This document shows, one piece after another, positions 1-7,688 of a stretch of 56,642 nt of DNA. This stretch comes from Oscillospiraceae bacterium. GTDB lineage: Bacteria; Bacillota; Clostridia; Oscillospirales; Acutalibacteraceae. The notes under the pieces were generated by a model that did no database searches, was not told the DNA's origin, and saw only the letters and a list, made by a program, of their open reading frames with translations. Both the position numbers and the translations under genes were made by a program. Position 1 is the first letter of the stretch, and each line of letters starts with the position of its first letter. Where the stretch lies: assembly GCA_009779495.1 (NCBI GenBank), contig WRED01000007.1, forward strand, positions 1 to 56,642, written 5' to 3'.

Positions 1-71
1 GTCCTTCATTTGCTTAGACTCTCCTTCTTTATGATTTCTGTGCGTTTGAGATTGCACACATTAATCATAAT

Positions 72-103
72 CGGGGAGTTTATTTTTTGCAAACTCCGTT
101 TTC
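72..103 (+). terminator. Possible rho-independent terminator
   Basis: GGAGTTT (75-81) and AAACTCC (91-97) form a 7-bp stem with a T-rich loop, followed by GTTTTC. It would end a plus-strand transcript entering from the left edge. No gene end is visible inside the window to confirm it. The rest of 1-351 holds no convincing gene; a 76-codon reading frame at 87-317 has no ribosome binding site and no family resemblance. Confidence 0.35.
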
Positions 104-289
104 ATTGATTACAGGAATGCTTTATTGCAAAATGAAAATTATCTGTGTCCTACGACGAGGGCAAGCCGCCCTATGGTATGCACCAAATATAAATTATCTG
201 CGTTTTGCCTTGTTTACGCAGTTTAATTTTTCCATGCGGGACGTCGGGCCGCCATCCCCCACAATTTTACGCAGTTCTTACCCTAAACA

Positions 290-367
290 CATCTACCGTC
301 TACAATCTAGCGTCTAGAATCTAGCATTGCGTCCCCTGCCCGCCGTAATTCTCAATTCTCAATTACG
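290..367. repeat. Heptamer arrays downstream of dxs
   Basis: Two 7-bp arrays. At 290-324 there are five units of the NNTCTAS type (CATCTAC, CGTCTAC, AATCTAG, CGTCTAG, AATCTAG). At 347-367 there are three units of the AATTCTC type. The second array contains the dxs stop codon (352-354) and encodes the last residues of Dxs. Confidence 0.75.
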
Positions 368-2199
368 CCAACCATCCCGTCCGCGTCCAGCTTATACTTC
401 CTCAGCTGCGCCGCCACCGACGCCTGCTTAACAAACTCATCCTCTACGGCCGTCAGCTTATATTTGCCCCTGAATCCCCGCTGCAGCAGCGCCGCGGCAA
501 ACTTTTCGCCCACACCCGCGCTGCGCACGCCCTCCTCGAAAAAGAAAACGCGCTTGCAGTCCATGACCGCGCCGGCCGCTTCACCGTCCAGAGGCTTCAC
601 ACGGTTGAGTTTAACGAGCTTAACGCTCTTCTCCCCCATGCGTTTCACCGCCTGAGCCGCGCAGCCGAATATGCGCCCGTATGTCACGATGGCCGTATCC
701 GCGTCCGGATCGCCGTATATGTCAAACGTACCGCAGGCCCTAGCTCTTTCTATATCGGCTAAAATCTCCCTGCCGCGCGGATAACGCACCGCCACCAGGT
801 TTTCGCCGTTATAAAGCGCCGCCCCTATCGCCGCCTTCATCTCGCCGTAGCTCGACGGCGAATACACGGTAACGTCCGGGATGCTGTTCAGAAATGCCAC
901 ATCATAAATACCTTGGTGGGTCTCGCCGTCCTCGCCGACAAAGCCCGCGCGGTCTATGGCCAGCACAAGCTTCTGCTTTTGCAAAGCGCCGTCGTGCAGA
1001 ATCTGATCATACGCCCGTTGCAAAAACGTCGAGTACACCGCGACGACCGGCTTCATCCCCTGCTTTGACAGTCCCGACGCGAAAGTGACGGCGTGCTGCT
1101 CCGCGATCCCCACGTCGAAAAAGCGATCCGGGTACAGCTCCTCGAACCGGCGAAGTCCTGTCCCTACGGACATGGCCGCCGTTATGGCGCAGACGGATTC
1201 GTCCTTCGCCGCGACGTCGCACAAAAAATCGCCGAACTGCTCGGAAAAGCTCGTGCCGCAGGGCAGAGGCTCGCCCGTATCAATGTCGAATTTCGTGATG
1301 CCGTGGAACTGCGTCGGCTCGCGCTCGGCCGGGTCATATCCCTTGCCTTTCGTTGTGTAGACGTGAAGCAGCACGGGCATGTCCACAAGCTTCGCGGACT
1401 CCAGCGCCTCGCAAAGCTGCCCCGTGTTGTGGCCGTCCACCGGCCCCATGTATCGGAATCCCAGATCCTCAAAAAGGTTGCTGTTATACAGGCTGTTCTT
1501 GGCGATGGTCTTTAAGTTAAAGATAACCTCGGCGATCGGCTCGCCTACAAGCGGAATGCTTTTCAGCGCTTTCTCCGTTTTTTCTTTCAGCTTGAAATAT
1601 TCGGGCTTCGAGCGGATCACGGACAGATACCGCGCCAAAGCGCCGACGTTTTGGGAGATCGACATCTCGTTGTCATTAAGTATCACGATCATCCGTATGT
1701 CCGAGCGCCCGGCATTGTTCATGGCCTCATAGATCATGCCCCCGGTGAATGAACCGTCGCCTAAAACGCAGACCGTGTGGCTGTCGTCACCGCGCAGCTT
1801 CTTCGCCGACGCGAGCCCCAGCGCCGCCGACACCGACGTGCTGGAATGCCCGCTGTAAAAAACGTCGTGCGCGCTCTCGCTCGGCCTCGAAAAGCCCGAC
1901 AGTCCGTTTTCCGTGCGCAGCGTCGCGAACCGTTCAAAGCGTCCCGTCAGCAGCTTATGCGTGTACATCTGATGCCCCACGTCCCAGACGAAGTGATCCC
2001 GGGGCGAGTCAAATATGCGGTGCATCGCGACGGTCAGCTCCACGACGCCCAGGTTCGACGCCAAATGCCCGCCGGTGTGCGAAACCGTGTCGGTCAGCAT
2101 GCGGCGGATCTCGGCGCACAGCTCGGGAAGCTCGTCCTCCGGGAGGTCCTTTACGAAGCCCGGATCTTCTATTTTATCCAGATATCTGATGTTTTCCAT
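352..2199 (-). CDS. dxs: 1-deoxy-D-xylulose-5-phosphate synthase
   Basis: Dxs condenses pyruvate and glyceraldehyde 3-phosphate into 1-deoxyxylulose 5-phosphate, the first step of the MEP isoprenoid pathway, using thiamine diphosphate in the cytosol. The protein has 615 residues, a normal length. An N-terminal GGHLASNLGVVELT block lies near residue 42, the thiamine-binding GDG...NN motif (VLGDGSFTGG) near residue 150, and the pyrimidine-domain block DVGIAEQHAV near residue 365. The ATG at 2199 is chosen because AGGA lies 5-8 nt upstream; an in-frame TTG at 2217 would overlap xseB. It is the last gene of the minus-strand run. The usual clostridial ispA between xseB and dxs is absent. Its ribosome binding site and its final Ile-Glu-Asn codons both fall inside heptamer repeats. 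Confidence 0.97.
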   Translation of the reverse strand: MENIRYLDKIEDPGFVKDLPEDELPELCAEIRRMLTDTVSHTGGHLASNLGVVELTVAMHRIFDSPRDHFVWDVGHQMYTHKLLTGRFERFATLRTENGLSGFSRPSESAHDVFYSGHSSTSVSAALGLASAKKLRGDDSHTVCVLGDGSFTGGMIYEAMNNAGRSDIRMIVILNDNEMSISQNVGALARYLSVIRSKPEYFKLKEKTEKALKSIPLVGEPIAEVIFNLKTIAKNSLYNSNLFEDLGFRYMGPVDGHNTGQLCEALESAKLVDMPVLLHVYTTKGKGYDPAEREPTQFHGITKFDIDTGEPLPCGTSFSEQFGDFLCDVAAKDESVCAITAAMSVGTGLRRFEELYPDRFFDVGIAEQHAVTFASGLSKQGMKPVVAVYSTFLQRAYDQILHDGALQKQKLVLAIDRAGFVGEDGETHQGIYDVAFLNSIPDVTVYSPSSYGEMKAAIGAALYNGENLVAVRYPRGREILADIERARACGTFDIYGDPDADTAIVTYGRIFGCAAQAVKRMGEKSVKLVKLNRVKPLDGEAAGAVMDCKRVFFFEEGVRSAGVGEKFAAALLQRGFRGKYKLTAVEDEFVKQASVAAQLRKYKLDADGMVGVIEN

Positions 2200-2202
2200 A
2201 TT

Positions 2203-2279
2203 GTTCCTAATTCCCAACTTTTAACCCCTGACTCCCCGTAAGCTCCTGATCCCTAATCCCTGATTCCTGTTCCTCCGAA
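2203..2279. repeat. Heptamer array spanning the xseB/dxs junction
   Basis: About eleven 7-bp units related to NTCCCTA can be read (for example CTGATCC, CTAATCC, CTGATTC, CTGTTCC). On the minus strand the array encodes the final ~20 residues of XseB, its stop codon and the Shine-Dalgarno sequence of dxs. Confidence 0.75.
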
Positions 2280-2452
2280 AGCTCGGTAATTCTCTGCTGC
2301 GCTTTATTCAAACAGTCGTTGCAATAGGTCACCAGACGCGTGCCCTCCTCAAAATACTTCAGCGACTCGTCCAGCGGCAGACTGCCGCTTTCAAGCCTGT
2401 CCACGATTTCTTCAAGCCGCTTCATCGCGGACTCATACGTGATATTTTCCAT
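2207..2452 (-). CDS. xseB: Exodeoxyribonuclease VII small subunit
   Basis: XseB partners with XseA in exonuclease VII, which degrades single-stranded DNA to acid-soluble oligonucleotides. The predicted 81-residue protein begins MENITYESAMKRLEEIV and continues with the family pattern (RLESGSLPLDESLKYFEEG, then LVTYCNDCLNKAQQRI), a small helical hairpin. The ATG at 2452 is used, 1 nt after the xseA stop, with AAAGGA upstream; translational coupling is likely. The family core ends near residue 60. The remaining tail (ESGIRDQELTGSQ...) is encoded by the heptamer array and is probably a non-functional extension created by repeat growth over an older stop codon. Confidence 0.93.
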   Translation of the reverse strand: MENITYESAMKRLEEIVDRLESGSLPLDESLKYFEEGTRLVTYCNDCLNKAQQRITELSEEQESGIRDQELTGSQGLKVGN

Positions 2453-2453
2453 G

Positions 2454-3662
2454 TCACACGTTCCTTTCAACTTCATCAACAGCGCATTTCAGCGTTCCGT
2501 CGCTTACCCTGACCGCCAGACGGTCCCCCGCCGATATATGCTCAACGCTGCCGACGACAGCGCCGTCCATTGACGCGATGGCATATCCTCTCGACAGCAC
2601 CTTAAGCGGACTCAGCGCATCCAGCTTGCCGCCGTACAGGACCAGCCTGCTTCTTCCCTGCGCGATACACCCGTCCGCCTGACGGACGAGCCTGTCCATA
2701 TATTTATCAAGCATCTGCCTGTAATTTCCAAACAAAACCGCGTGGCTCGTCAGCCCCGCCGATGAACTCAGCAGGCGCAGCCGCGTTTTCCCGCCGGTTA
2801 TCATATCTGACAGCGCCTTTTCAAGCACGAAACGGATGCCGCTTAAATACGCCGCCTGTTCGCGCCAGTCCGGCGCAGCAAGCTCCGCCGCCGCAGACGG
2901 TGTCGGAGCGCGCAGGTCGGCCGCGAAATCGCATATGGTGTAGTCCGTTTCGTGGCCCACCGCCGAGATCACGGGAATCTCCGAAGCCGCGACGGCACGC
3001 GCGACTATTTCCTCGTTGAACGCCCAAAGCTCCTCCAGCGAGCCTCCGCCCCGCCCGACGATAATCACGTCAGCCAGCCTGCCCCGGTTGAATCTGCCCA
3101 CCGCCGCCGCGATCTGCCCCGCCGCCGCCGGCCCCTGCACCTGTACCGGGCAAAACACGACCTCCGCAAGCGGAAACCGCCTGCCCAGCACGGTTATGAT
3201 GTCCCGCACGGCCGCCCCGGTCGGTGACGTTATCACGCCGATGCGCCCGGGGTACGGCGGCAGTTCCTTTTTTCGCGCCGCGTCAAACAGCCCCTCTTCG
3301 GCCAGGCGTGACTTCAACTGCTCAAAGGCAAGACTCAGCGCGCCTATGCCGTCTGGCTGCATGTCGTCAATGTACAGCTGATACTGCCCGTCACGCTCAA
3401 ACACGGACACCCGTCCCCGGGCCACAACGCTCATGCCGTTTTCCGGCGTGAACCTGAGCCGCGCGTTGCTCGTCTTGAACATCACCGCTTTCACTGCCGC
3501 GCCCTCATCCTTGAGCGTCATGTAGTAGTGGCCCGTGCGGTAGTGGTTCGTGAAGTTCGATATCTCGCCGACGACAAAAACGTTGCCCAGATTGGGATCG
3601 CCCTCGATGATCGATTTTACGTAGGTGTTTAGCTGGGTGACGGTTAACAAGGGAATGCTCAT
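2454..3662 (-). CDS. xseA: Exodeoxyribonuclease VII large subunit
   Basis: Catalytic subunit of exonuclease VII, which degrades single-stranded DNA in both directions during repair. The 402-residue protein is of normal length. The N-terminal OB-fold domain starts LTVTQLNTYVKSIIEGD and holds the VVGEISNF and GHYYMTLKD blocks. The catalytic domain has GRIGVITSPTGAAVRDII near residue 138 and GRGGGSLEELWAFNEE near residue 203, followed by ISAVGHETDYTI. AGAGGA lies 7 nt before the ATG. The gene is followed 1 nt later by xseB. Upstream lies an AT-rich orphan gene that separates xseA from the nusB segment. Confidence 0.97.
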   Translation of the reverse strand: MSIPLLTVTQLNTYVKSIIEGDPNLGNVFVVGEISNFTNHYRTGHYYMTLKDEGAAVKAVMFKTSNARLRFTPENGMSVVARGRVSVFERDGQYQLYIDDMQPDGIGALSLAFEQLKSRLAEEGLFDAARKKELPPYPGRIGVITSPTGAAVRDIITVLGRRFPLAEVVFCPVQVQGPAAAGQIAAAVGRFNRGRLADVIIVGRGGGSLEELWAFNEEIVARAVAASEIPVISAVGHETDYTICDFAADLRAPTPSAAAELAAPDWREQAAYLSGIRFVLEKALSDMITGGKTRLRLLSSSAGLTSHAVLFGNYRQMLDKYMDRLVRQADGCIAQGRSRLVLYGGKLDALSPLKVLSRGYAIASMDGAVVGSVEHISAGDRLAVRVSDGTLKCAVDEVERNV

Positions 3663-3738
3663 TGAATTTTCCTCTTAAACAATATAATACTAATTGTCTA
3701 CGCTTAAATCAATTAGGCCATTGACTTTGTAAATACTA

Positions 3739-4521
3739 CTATTTTTCGTGCATACTTATATGGATATGAGGTGAACAAGCCAAATCAAGAGAGTATTCAA
3801 GTGAATTGACAGGCTTTTGATATTTATTATGTTTAGACATATATTTGATTAGTACCCGTTCACTCTCGGTAAAATCATCCAAAGACATATCTTCTGTCCA
3901 ATATAGCTTGTCAACACGAGCAAAATCTTTGGCAATATGAATAGGACAACTCAAATACTTGGAACTGATAACATTTGCAAGGTTCTGTTTCCATTCTGGC
4001 ACAGCATTAATACGTTGCTCAACATTAGATTTTGCAAAAAAATCTTTCCGTGATTTCCTCAGTTTTTCGAAATCAGATGTTGTAATAGATGTTAATAATT
4101 CAGGCTCTACGCAAAGCTCGCTTGCAAACTGATGGATTCGTTTTTGAGGAATGCCTTTCGTTTTTGCTCGATAAACCACTCCAAATGTAACTTCAAGAAG
4201 AACGGCTATATCTACCATGCTTATTCCGTAAACAAACTTTATTGCGTCAAAGAAGTTTGTTGGGATGGCGCTTCCTGCAACATAATCTTCGAGTTGAGAT
4301 AAAAATTCATTATATGAAATCCGACAATCATTAAATTGCTCCCGTAAAAAGCGAGGGGCGTTTGTTGTTAAGTAAGTAAAATATTCTAAACTTGCATTCC
4401 AATCGTCACAGGTCTTTGTAACATCAGTTATTTTATCGCCATATTTATATGTATCACCATGACCTGCACATATACCGTCAATATTAAACTCACAGATTTT
4501 GCATTGCTTTTCTATTTTCAT
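3739..4521 (-). CDS. AT-rich orphan protein with Cys cluster and HTH-like segment
   Basis: Function unknown. The 260-residue protein begins MKIEKQCKICEF and has four cysteines in the first ~36 residues (CKIC, GICAGHGD, KTCDDW), a possible small metal-binding knuckle. A middle segment (MVDIAVLLEVTFGVVYRAKTKG, about residue 104-125) resembles the helix-turn-helix of XRE-like regulators. The C-terminal half has no recognised motif. The gene is visibly AT-rich, unlike its GC-rich neighbours, as is the flanking gap 3663-3738, which suggests horizontal insertion into the operon. AAGGA lies 12 nt upstream of the ATG at 4521; another in-frame ATG at 4533 follows that AAGGA directly. It might be a DNA-binding regulator, but that is inference. 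Confidence 0.72.
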   Translation of the reverse strand: MKIEKQCKICEFNIDGICAGHGDTYKYGDKITDVTKTCDDWNASLEYFTYLTTNAPRFLREQFNDCRISYNEFLSQLEDYVAGSAIPTNFFDAIKFVYGISMVDIAVLLEVTFGVVYRAKTKGIPQKRIHQFASELCVEPELLTSITTSDFEKLRKSRKDFFAKSNVEQRINAVPEWKQNLANVISSKYLSCPIHIAKDFARVDKLYWTEDMSLDDFTESERVLIKYMSKHNKYQKPVNSLEYSLDLACSPHIHISMHEK

Positions 4522-4542
4522 AATTACGATCATTCCTTATAA

Positions 4543-5508
4543 CTATTGGTTTTTAATTCTCAATTCACGCATTGCGCACTGCGCCAGCAGCGCAACCCCC
4601 GCCGCATTATCCGCCGCAAACTCCGATTCCGCAAAAACAGCCCCGTACTTCCCTGTAAACCGCGCCCGAATCAGCGTATTCGACGTCACGCCGCCCGAGA
4701 ACACAAGCGGCAAATCGCCCTCTTTTTGCAATACATATTCCGCCATTTTATCAAGCGCCGCCGCGATATATTCGACGCAGTACCGGCAGATGTCGGCGCC
4801 GCTTTCCCCCGCCCGCTTCATGCTTTCACACTTGTTCTCAAGGCCCGACAAACTGCAATGCCCGTCCTTCAGCTTTATGTGAAACGTATATTCCCTGCCG
4901 CTCTCACGTGACAGCTCGTCCACATATTGGCCCGACGGAAACGGCATTCCCAGCAGCTTGCCCACACGGTCGATGGCCTGTCCCGCTTTCAGATCCAGCG
5001 TCGAAAGCAGCGCTTCGCACCGAATCACGCTGTCTCCGCTGTCCGGCGTGACACGCAGAACCTCCGTCGTGCCGCCCGACACGTGAAACGCGATGAATTT
5101 TTCACTCAAAAGCTCAAGTTTTTTTGCCGAGTACAGCGCGGCGGCCACGTGCCCGGCCTGATGGGAAAACAACGTAAGCGGCAGATGATTCACCGCCGCT
5201 ATGCACCTCGCCGCCGATACGCCCGCCAAAAAGCACGGCATGTAAGAACCCTCTGCGTCACGCGGGCGCGCCGATACGCCTGCCGCCGTCAAGCCGTTTA
5301 TGTCCGCGCGGCATGACTCAAAAAGCCGCTCGACAATCTCCGGCAAAGCCACGGTGTGGTGGAATACCGCATCGCTTTGGCGCAAACCAAGCTCACCGGG
5401 CTTTACCGGCAACGGCTTTTTTACATGGAAAATCTGACGTTCGCGGCTGTCATAAATAGCCGCGGAAGTCGTGTAATTGCTTGTGTCTATCCCTAAGTAG
5501 AAGCTCAT
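4543..5508 (-). CDS. M22 / TsaD-like protein (Kae1 family paralogue)
   Basis: A 321-residue member of the Kae1/TsaD/M22 ASKHA-fold family. It starts with the nucleotide-binding LGIDTSNYTTSAA, carries the HxxxH pair (SHQAGHVAAAL, about residue 106-115), a glycine loop (FHVSGGTTEVLR) and the late FSGGVTSN and ADNAAG motifs that in TsaD hold the metal-binding aspartate. True TsaD makes the threonylcarbamoyl modification of tRNA; this is a shorter paralogue often found near nusB in Clostridia, and its activity is not established. It starts 1 nt after the nusB stop without a good ribosome binding site, so translational coupling is likely. Its last residues are encoded by a heptamer array. Confidence 0.85.
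   Translation of the reverse strand: MSFYLGIDTSNYTTSAAIYDSRERQIFHVKKPLPVKPGELGLRQSDAVFHHTVALPEIVERLFESCRADINGLTAAGVSARPRDAEGSYMPCFLAGVSAARCIAAVNHLPLTLFSHQAGHVAAALYSAKKLELLSEKFIAFHVSGGTTEVLRVTPDSGDSVIRCEALLSTLDLKAGQAIDRVGKLLGMPFPSGQYVDELSRESGREYTFHIKLKDGHCSLSGLENKCESMKRAGESGADICRYCVEYIAAALDKMAEYVLQKEGDLPLVFSGGVTSNTLIRARFTGKYGAVFAESEFAADNAAGVALLAQCAMRELRIKNQ
4554..4588. repeat. Heptamer array at the end of the M22-like gene
   Basis: Five 7-bp units (TAATTCT, CAATTCA, CGCATTG, CGCACTG, CGCCAGC) related to the AATTCTC class. They encode the C-terminal residues of the M22-like protein. Confidence 0.6.
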
Positions 5509-5509
5509 A

Positions 5510-5992
5510 TCAGCTATCTGCGGACTCGTTGTCCGTGAACTCGCCGTCCATAGATTCGCTGTCCGTGGACACGTTATCGTCCACTAACTCGCCGCCCGAC
5601 AGACTTCTGGCGACAGAGCCTAACACCCCGTTGACGAAAGACGCGTCGTCCGCGCCGGAGTACTGCTTACACAACTCCACAGCCTCGTTAATCGACACGC
5701 CTACGGGCACCTCGTCGAGGTAAAGCATCTCGCACAGGGCCAAACGCAAAACGGCTAAGGATACCTTCGATATCCTTGTTTTGCGCCAGCCTCTCAGGTT
5801 TTCGTCGATCGTCTCGTCGATCCTGCTAAAGTTTTCGGAAGCGATCTCAGCGACGGAGCGGACGTAATCGTCCGCCCGAACGATCTCGTTTTCAAGCGCG
5901 AGCGAAATGATATCCTCGATATCGGCTTCCGGGTGAAACGACTTTTCAAACATGAGCAAAAACGCCTGCTCACGCGCTTCCTTTCTCGTCAT
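5510..5992 (-). CDS. nusB: Transcription antitermination factor NusB
   Basis: NusB binds boxA RNA with NusE (ribosomal protein S10) and prevents premature termination of rRNA transcripts. The 160-residue protein has the all-helical NusB fold pattern: MTRKEAREQAFLLMFEKSF at the start, then LRLALCEMLYLDEVPVGVSINEAVELCKQYS and FVNGVLGSVARSL near residue 134. The family core ends near residue 136. The last ~24 residues are an acidic Ser/Asp/Glu tail built from pentapeptide-like units (VSTDS, ESMDG, EFTDN, ESADS) encoded by a 15-bp repeat. It lies between the asp23-like and M22-like genes and overlaps neither. Confidence 0.95.
   Translation of the reverse strand: MTRKEAREQAFLLMFEKSFHPEADIEDIISLALENEIVRADDYVRSVAEIASENFSRIDETIDENLRGWRKTRISKVSLAVLRLALCEMLYLDEVPVGVSINEAVELCKQYSGADDASFVNGVLGSVARSLSGGELVDDNVSTDSESMDGEFTDNESADS
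5514..5583. repeat. 15-bp tandem repeat encoding the NusB tail
   Basis: Units on the plus strand are approximately TTGTCCGTGAACTCG, CCGTCCATAGATTCG, CTGTCCGTGGACACG and a slightly longer fourth copy. The period is a multiple of three, so the reading frame is kept and the protein gains five-residue acidic repeats. This differs from the heptamer arrays elsewhere. Confidence 0.6.
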
Positions 5993-6015
5993 AACCGTTT
6001 ATAGTCCTCCAACTG

Positions 6016-6372
6016 TTAAAGCTCAACTCCGGCAATGCTGACGTCAACCTTGCTTACGACGCGCCCCGTCATGTTCTGCACCGCGTTTTTGACGCCGTGC
6101 TGGACAGCCGTCGCCACGACGGGAATTTTCGCGCCGCCTGCAATGGTGATATTCATCGCGATCTTAATCTCGTTTTCGCCGTTATACACGCGTACGCAAC
6201 GGCCGTCATCCGCGCCCAGCCTCAGCGCCGAACGCACAATGCCGGGCGCGCGCGGCACAATTCCCGTCACGCCGTCGATATCCTTAGCGGCGTTCACGGC
6301 GATCGCGGCGATTACCTCGCCGGAAATCACCAGCCCGCCGACGTCGTCGGTTTTCCTTTTGTCGTCGTCCAT
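6016..6372 (-). CDS. Asp23/Gls24 family envelope stress protein
   Basis: A 118-residue member of the Asp23/Gls24 (DUF322) family, cytosolic proteins often bound to the membrane through AmaP-like partners and linked to cell-envelope stress. Family features are GGLVISGEVIAAIAVNAAKDIDGV near the N-terminus, the central NEIKIAMNITIAGGAKIPVVA strand region and VQHGVKNAVQNMTGRVVSKVDVSIAGVEL at the end. The ATG at 6372 has a GGGGG run 5 nt upstream; a TTG at 6384 is less likely. The position just ahead of nusB is the standard arrangement in Clostridia. Confidence 0.93.
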   Translation of the reverse strand: MDDDKRKTDDVGGLVISGEVIAAIAVNAAKDIDGVTGIVPRAPGIVRSALRLGADDGRCVRVYNGENEIKIAMNITIAGGAKIPVVATAVQHGVKNAVQNMTGRVVSKVDVSIAGVEL

Positions 6373-6387
6373 TTTGGCCCCCAAAAT

Positions 6388-6422
6388 TTAGATATTAGAC
6401 TGTAGATTGTAGACTTTGAGAC
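6388..6422. repeat. Heptamer array left of MITE copy 1
   Basis: Units TTAGATA, TTAGACT, GTAGATT, GTAGACT and a degenerate fifth. On the complementary strand these read as the NNTCTAS class, so the array is inverted relative to the one at 6727-6761. Confidence 0.65.
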
Positions 6423-6449
6423 AGCTGCTCTAACATCCAACATCTACTA

Positions 6450-6725
6450 ATGCGAATCACGTGTTGAATAATGAGTAAGCATGACAGATGTGAGGTAAAG
6501 TTCACGTCATTGCGAGCGCGGAGAAACGTTGAGCAATAACAATGTTTGTGCGCGAAGCAATCCAGCCAGCAAATGGTTGAAAAATCAGAAATCAGGAGAA
6601 TTAACAATAAAGTTACAGAACTGGATTGCTTCGCGCGTCGACCCTGTTATAAAACAACGCTTCTTTGCGCTCGCAATGACGCCTGACTTCTACCTGTTTT
6701 CTGTTTTTTAACCAGTGATTCGCAT
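6450..6725 (+). mobile_element. MITE-like palindromic element, copy 1
   Basis: A 276-bp non-coding element with terminal inverted repeats (ATGCGAATCAC at 6450-6460, GTGATTCGCAT at 6715-6725) and inner inverted blocks of CGTCATTGCGAGCGC...GAAGCAATCCAG and their complements. It is flanked on both sides by the dinucleotide TA (6448-6449 and 6726-6727), as expected for a mariner/IS630-type target duplication. It shares most of its sequence with copies at 8299-8568 and 11649-11943. It fills the gap between the SPFH gene and the asp23-like gene. Confidence 0.75.
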
Positions 6726-6726
6726 T

Positions 6727-6761
6727 ACCATCTACCATCTAGCGTCTAGAATCTAGTCTCC
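6727..6761. repeat. Heptamer array right of MITE copy 1
   Basis: Units ACCATCT, ACCATCT, AGCGTCT, AGAATCT, AGTCTCC (NNTCTAS class in another phase). The SPFH gene stop codon (6753-6755) lies inside it. Confidence 0.7.
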
Positions 6762-7616
6762 CGCCCCAATATCAATCAGCGCGGAGCTGCCCGTAACCGT
6801 CGGCAGCTTGCCGTCCCACTTCTGTATCTTCTGATACTCTATGAGATTCTGGTTCAGCGACCCCGTCAGCCGATTGTTGGCTTCCGCCTGCGCCTCGGCC
6901 TTTGTCTTGATGGCCGTCGCCTCGGCTTCCGCCGCGATTACCTGCTTTTTGGCCTCCGCCTCGGCAATCACGATGGCCTGCTCCTGCTCCGTCTTGGTCT
7001 TGATGAGGTTTTGCTCGGCGACCTGCTTTGCTTCGATGGCGTTGTTGAACTCAGGCGAGAAGTCAAAGTTTACGATGTTGAACCTGTCGATGATAATGCC
7101 ATAGTCCTTCACCTTTTCCTCCAACGTCTCCTTGATCTCCTGGCCAACCTGCGCGCGCTTGGTGATCAGCTCCTCCGCCGTGTACTTCGCGCTGACGGAC
7201 TTCATGCTCTCCTGCACCGCCGGGAGCAGCACGACCGACTGGTAGTCGCGCCCGATGTTCTTGTAGATTTTCGCGCTGGAATCAAGCCCCACGCGGTAGT
7301 TGACGGCGATGTTGCTCTTGACCGACTGCAAATCGCGGGAAACCGCCGCCGCCTCGACCTCTTCCTTTTGGATCTTGTTTGAGATCTTCTCGATGCTCTG
7401 GATAAACGGCGCCTTGACATGCAGACCCTCCTGCAGCACCTTGTCGGATACCTCGCCCAGCGTCACGACGACGCCGGTGTGTCCCGCCGGGACCACGACG
7501 AAGATCGACGAGAGAACGACGATGGCCGCGAACGCGAGCGCGGCGATCAGGATCGCCCTTTTGGCCGGTTTGTTTTTGTTTTTTGCCTCAAATACGATCG
7601 TGTTGTCTTTTGCCAT
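6753..7616 (-). CDS. SPFH / prohibitin family membrane protein
   Basis: A 287-residue SPFH (Band 7) protein with one N-terminal membrane helix (AILIAALAFAAIVVLSSIFVVV, about residue 21-42), followed by the Band 7 domain (PAGHTGVVVTLGEVSDKVLQEGLHVKAPF...) and an Ala/Glu-rich coiled coil (about residue 190-250, AEAEAKKQVIAAEAEATAIK). Prohibitin-type proteins form membrane-anchored ring or cage assemblies that organise membrane domains and proteases; the bacterial role is not fixed. The ATG at 7616 has AAAGGGG upstream; a GTG at 7637 is a weaker alternative. It lies between spoIIIAH and the asp23-like gene, which is not the usual place, and its stop codon lies in a heptamer array. Confidence 0.92.
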   Translation of the reverse strand: MAKDNTIVFEAKNKNKPAKRAILIAALAFAAIVVLSSIFVVVPAGHTGVVVTLGEVSDKVLQEGLHVKAPFIQSIEKISNKIQKEEVEAAAVSRDLQSVKSNIAVNYRVGLDSSAKIYKNIGRDYQSVVLLPAVQESMKSVSAKYTAEELITKRAQVGQEIKETLEEKVKDYGIIIDRFNIVNFDFSPEFNNAIEAKQVAEQNLIKTKTEQEQAIVIAEAEAKKQVIAAEAEATAIKTKAEAQAEANNRLTGSLNQNLIEYQKIQKWDGKLPTVTGSSALIDIGAGD

Positions 7617-7688
7617 TATGTATTCATCCCCTTTCACGTCTTAATTATAACACATATTTCACTGTAACGCAATTCCTAATTTTAGACG

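Noticed and set aside
87-317. 76-codon open frame on the plus strand
   Set aside because: It has no start signal or family motif and ends in the heptamer array.
6503-6690. Gene in MITE copy 1
   Set aside because: Short open frames read through the palindromic element in both directions, but they are by-products of its inverted repeats and differ between copies.
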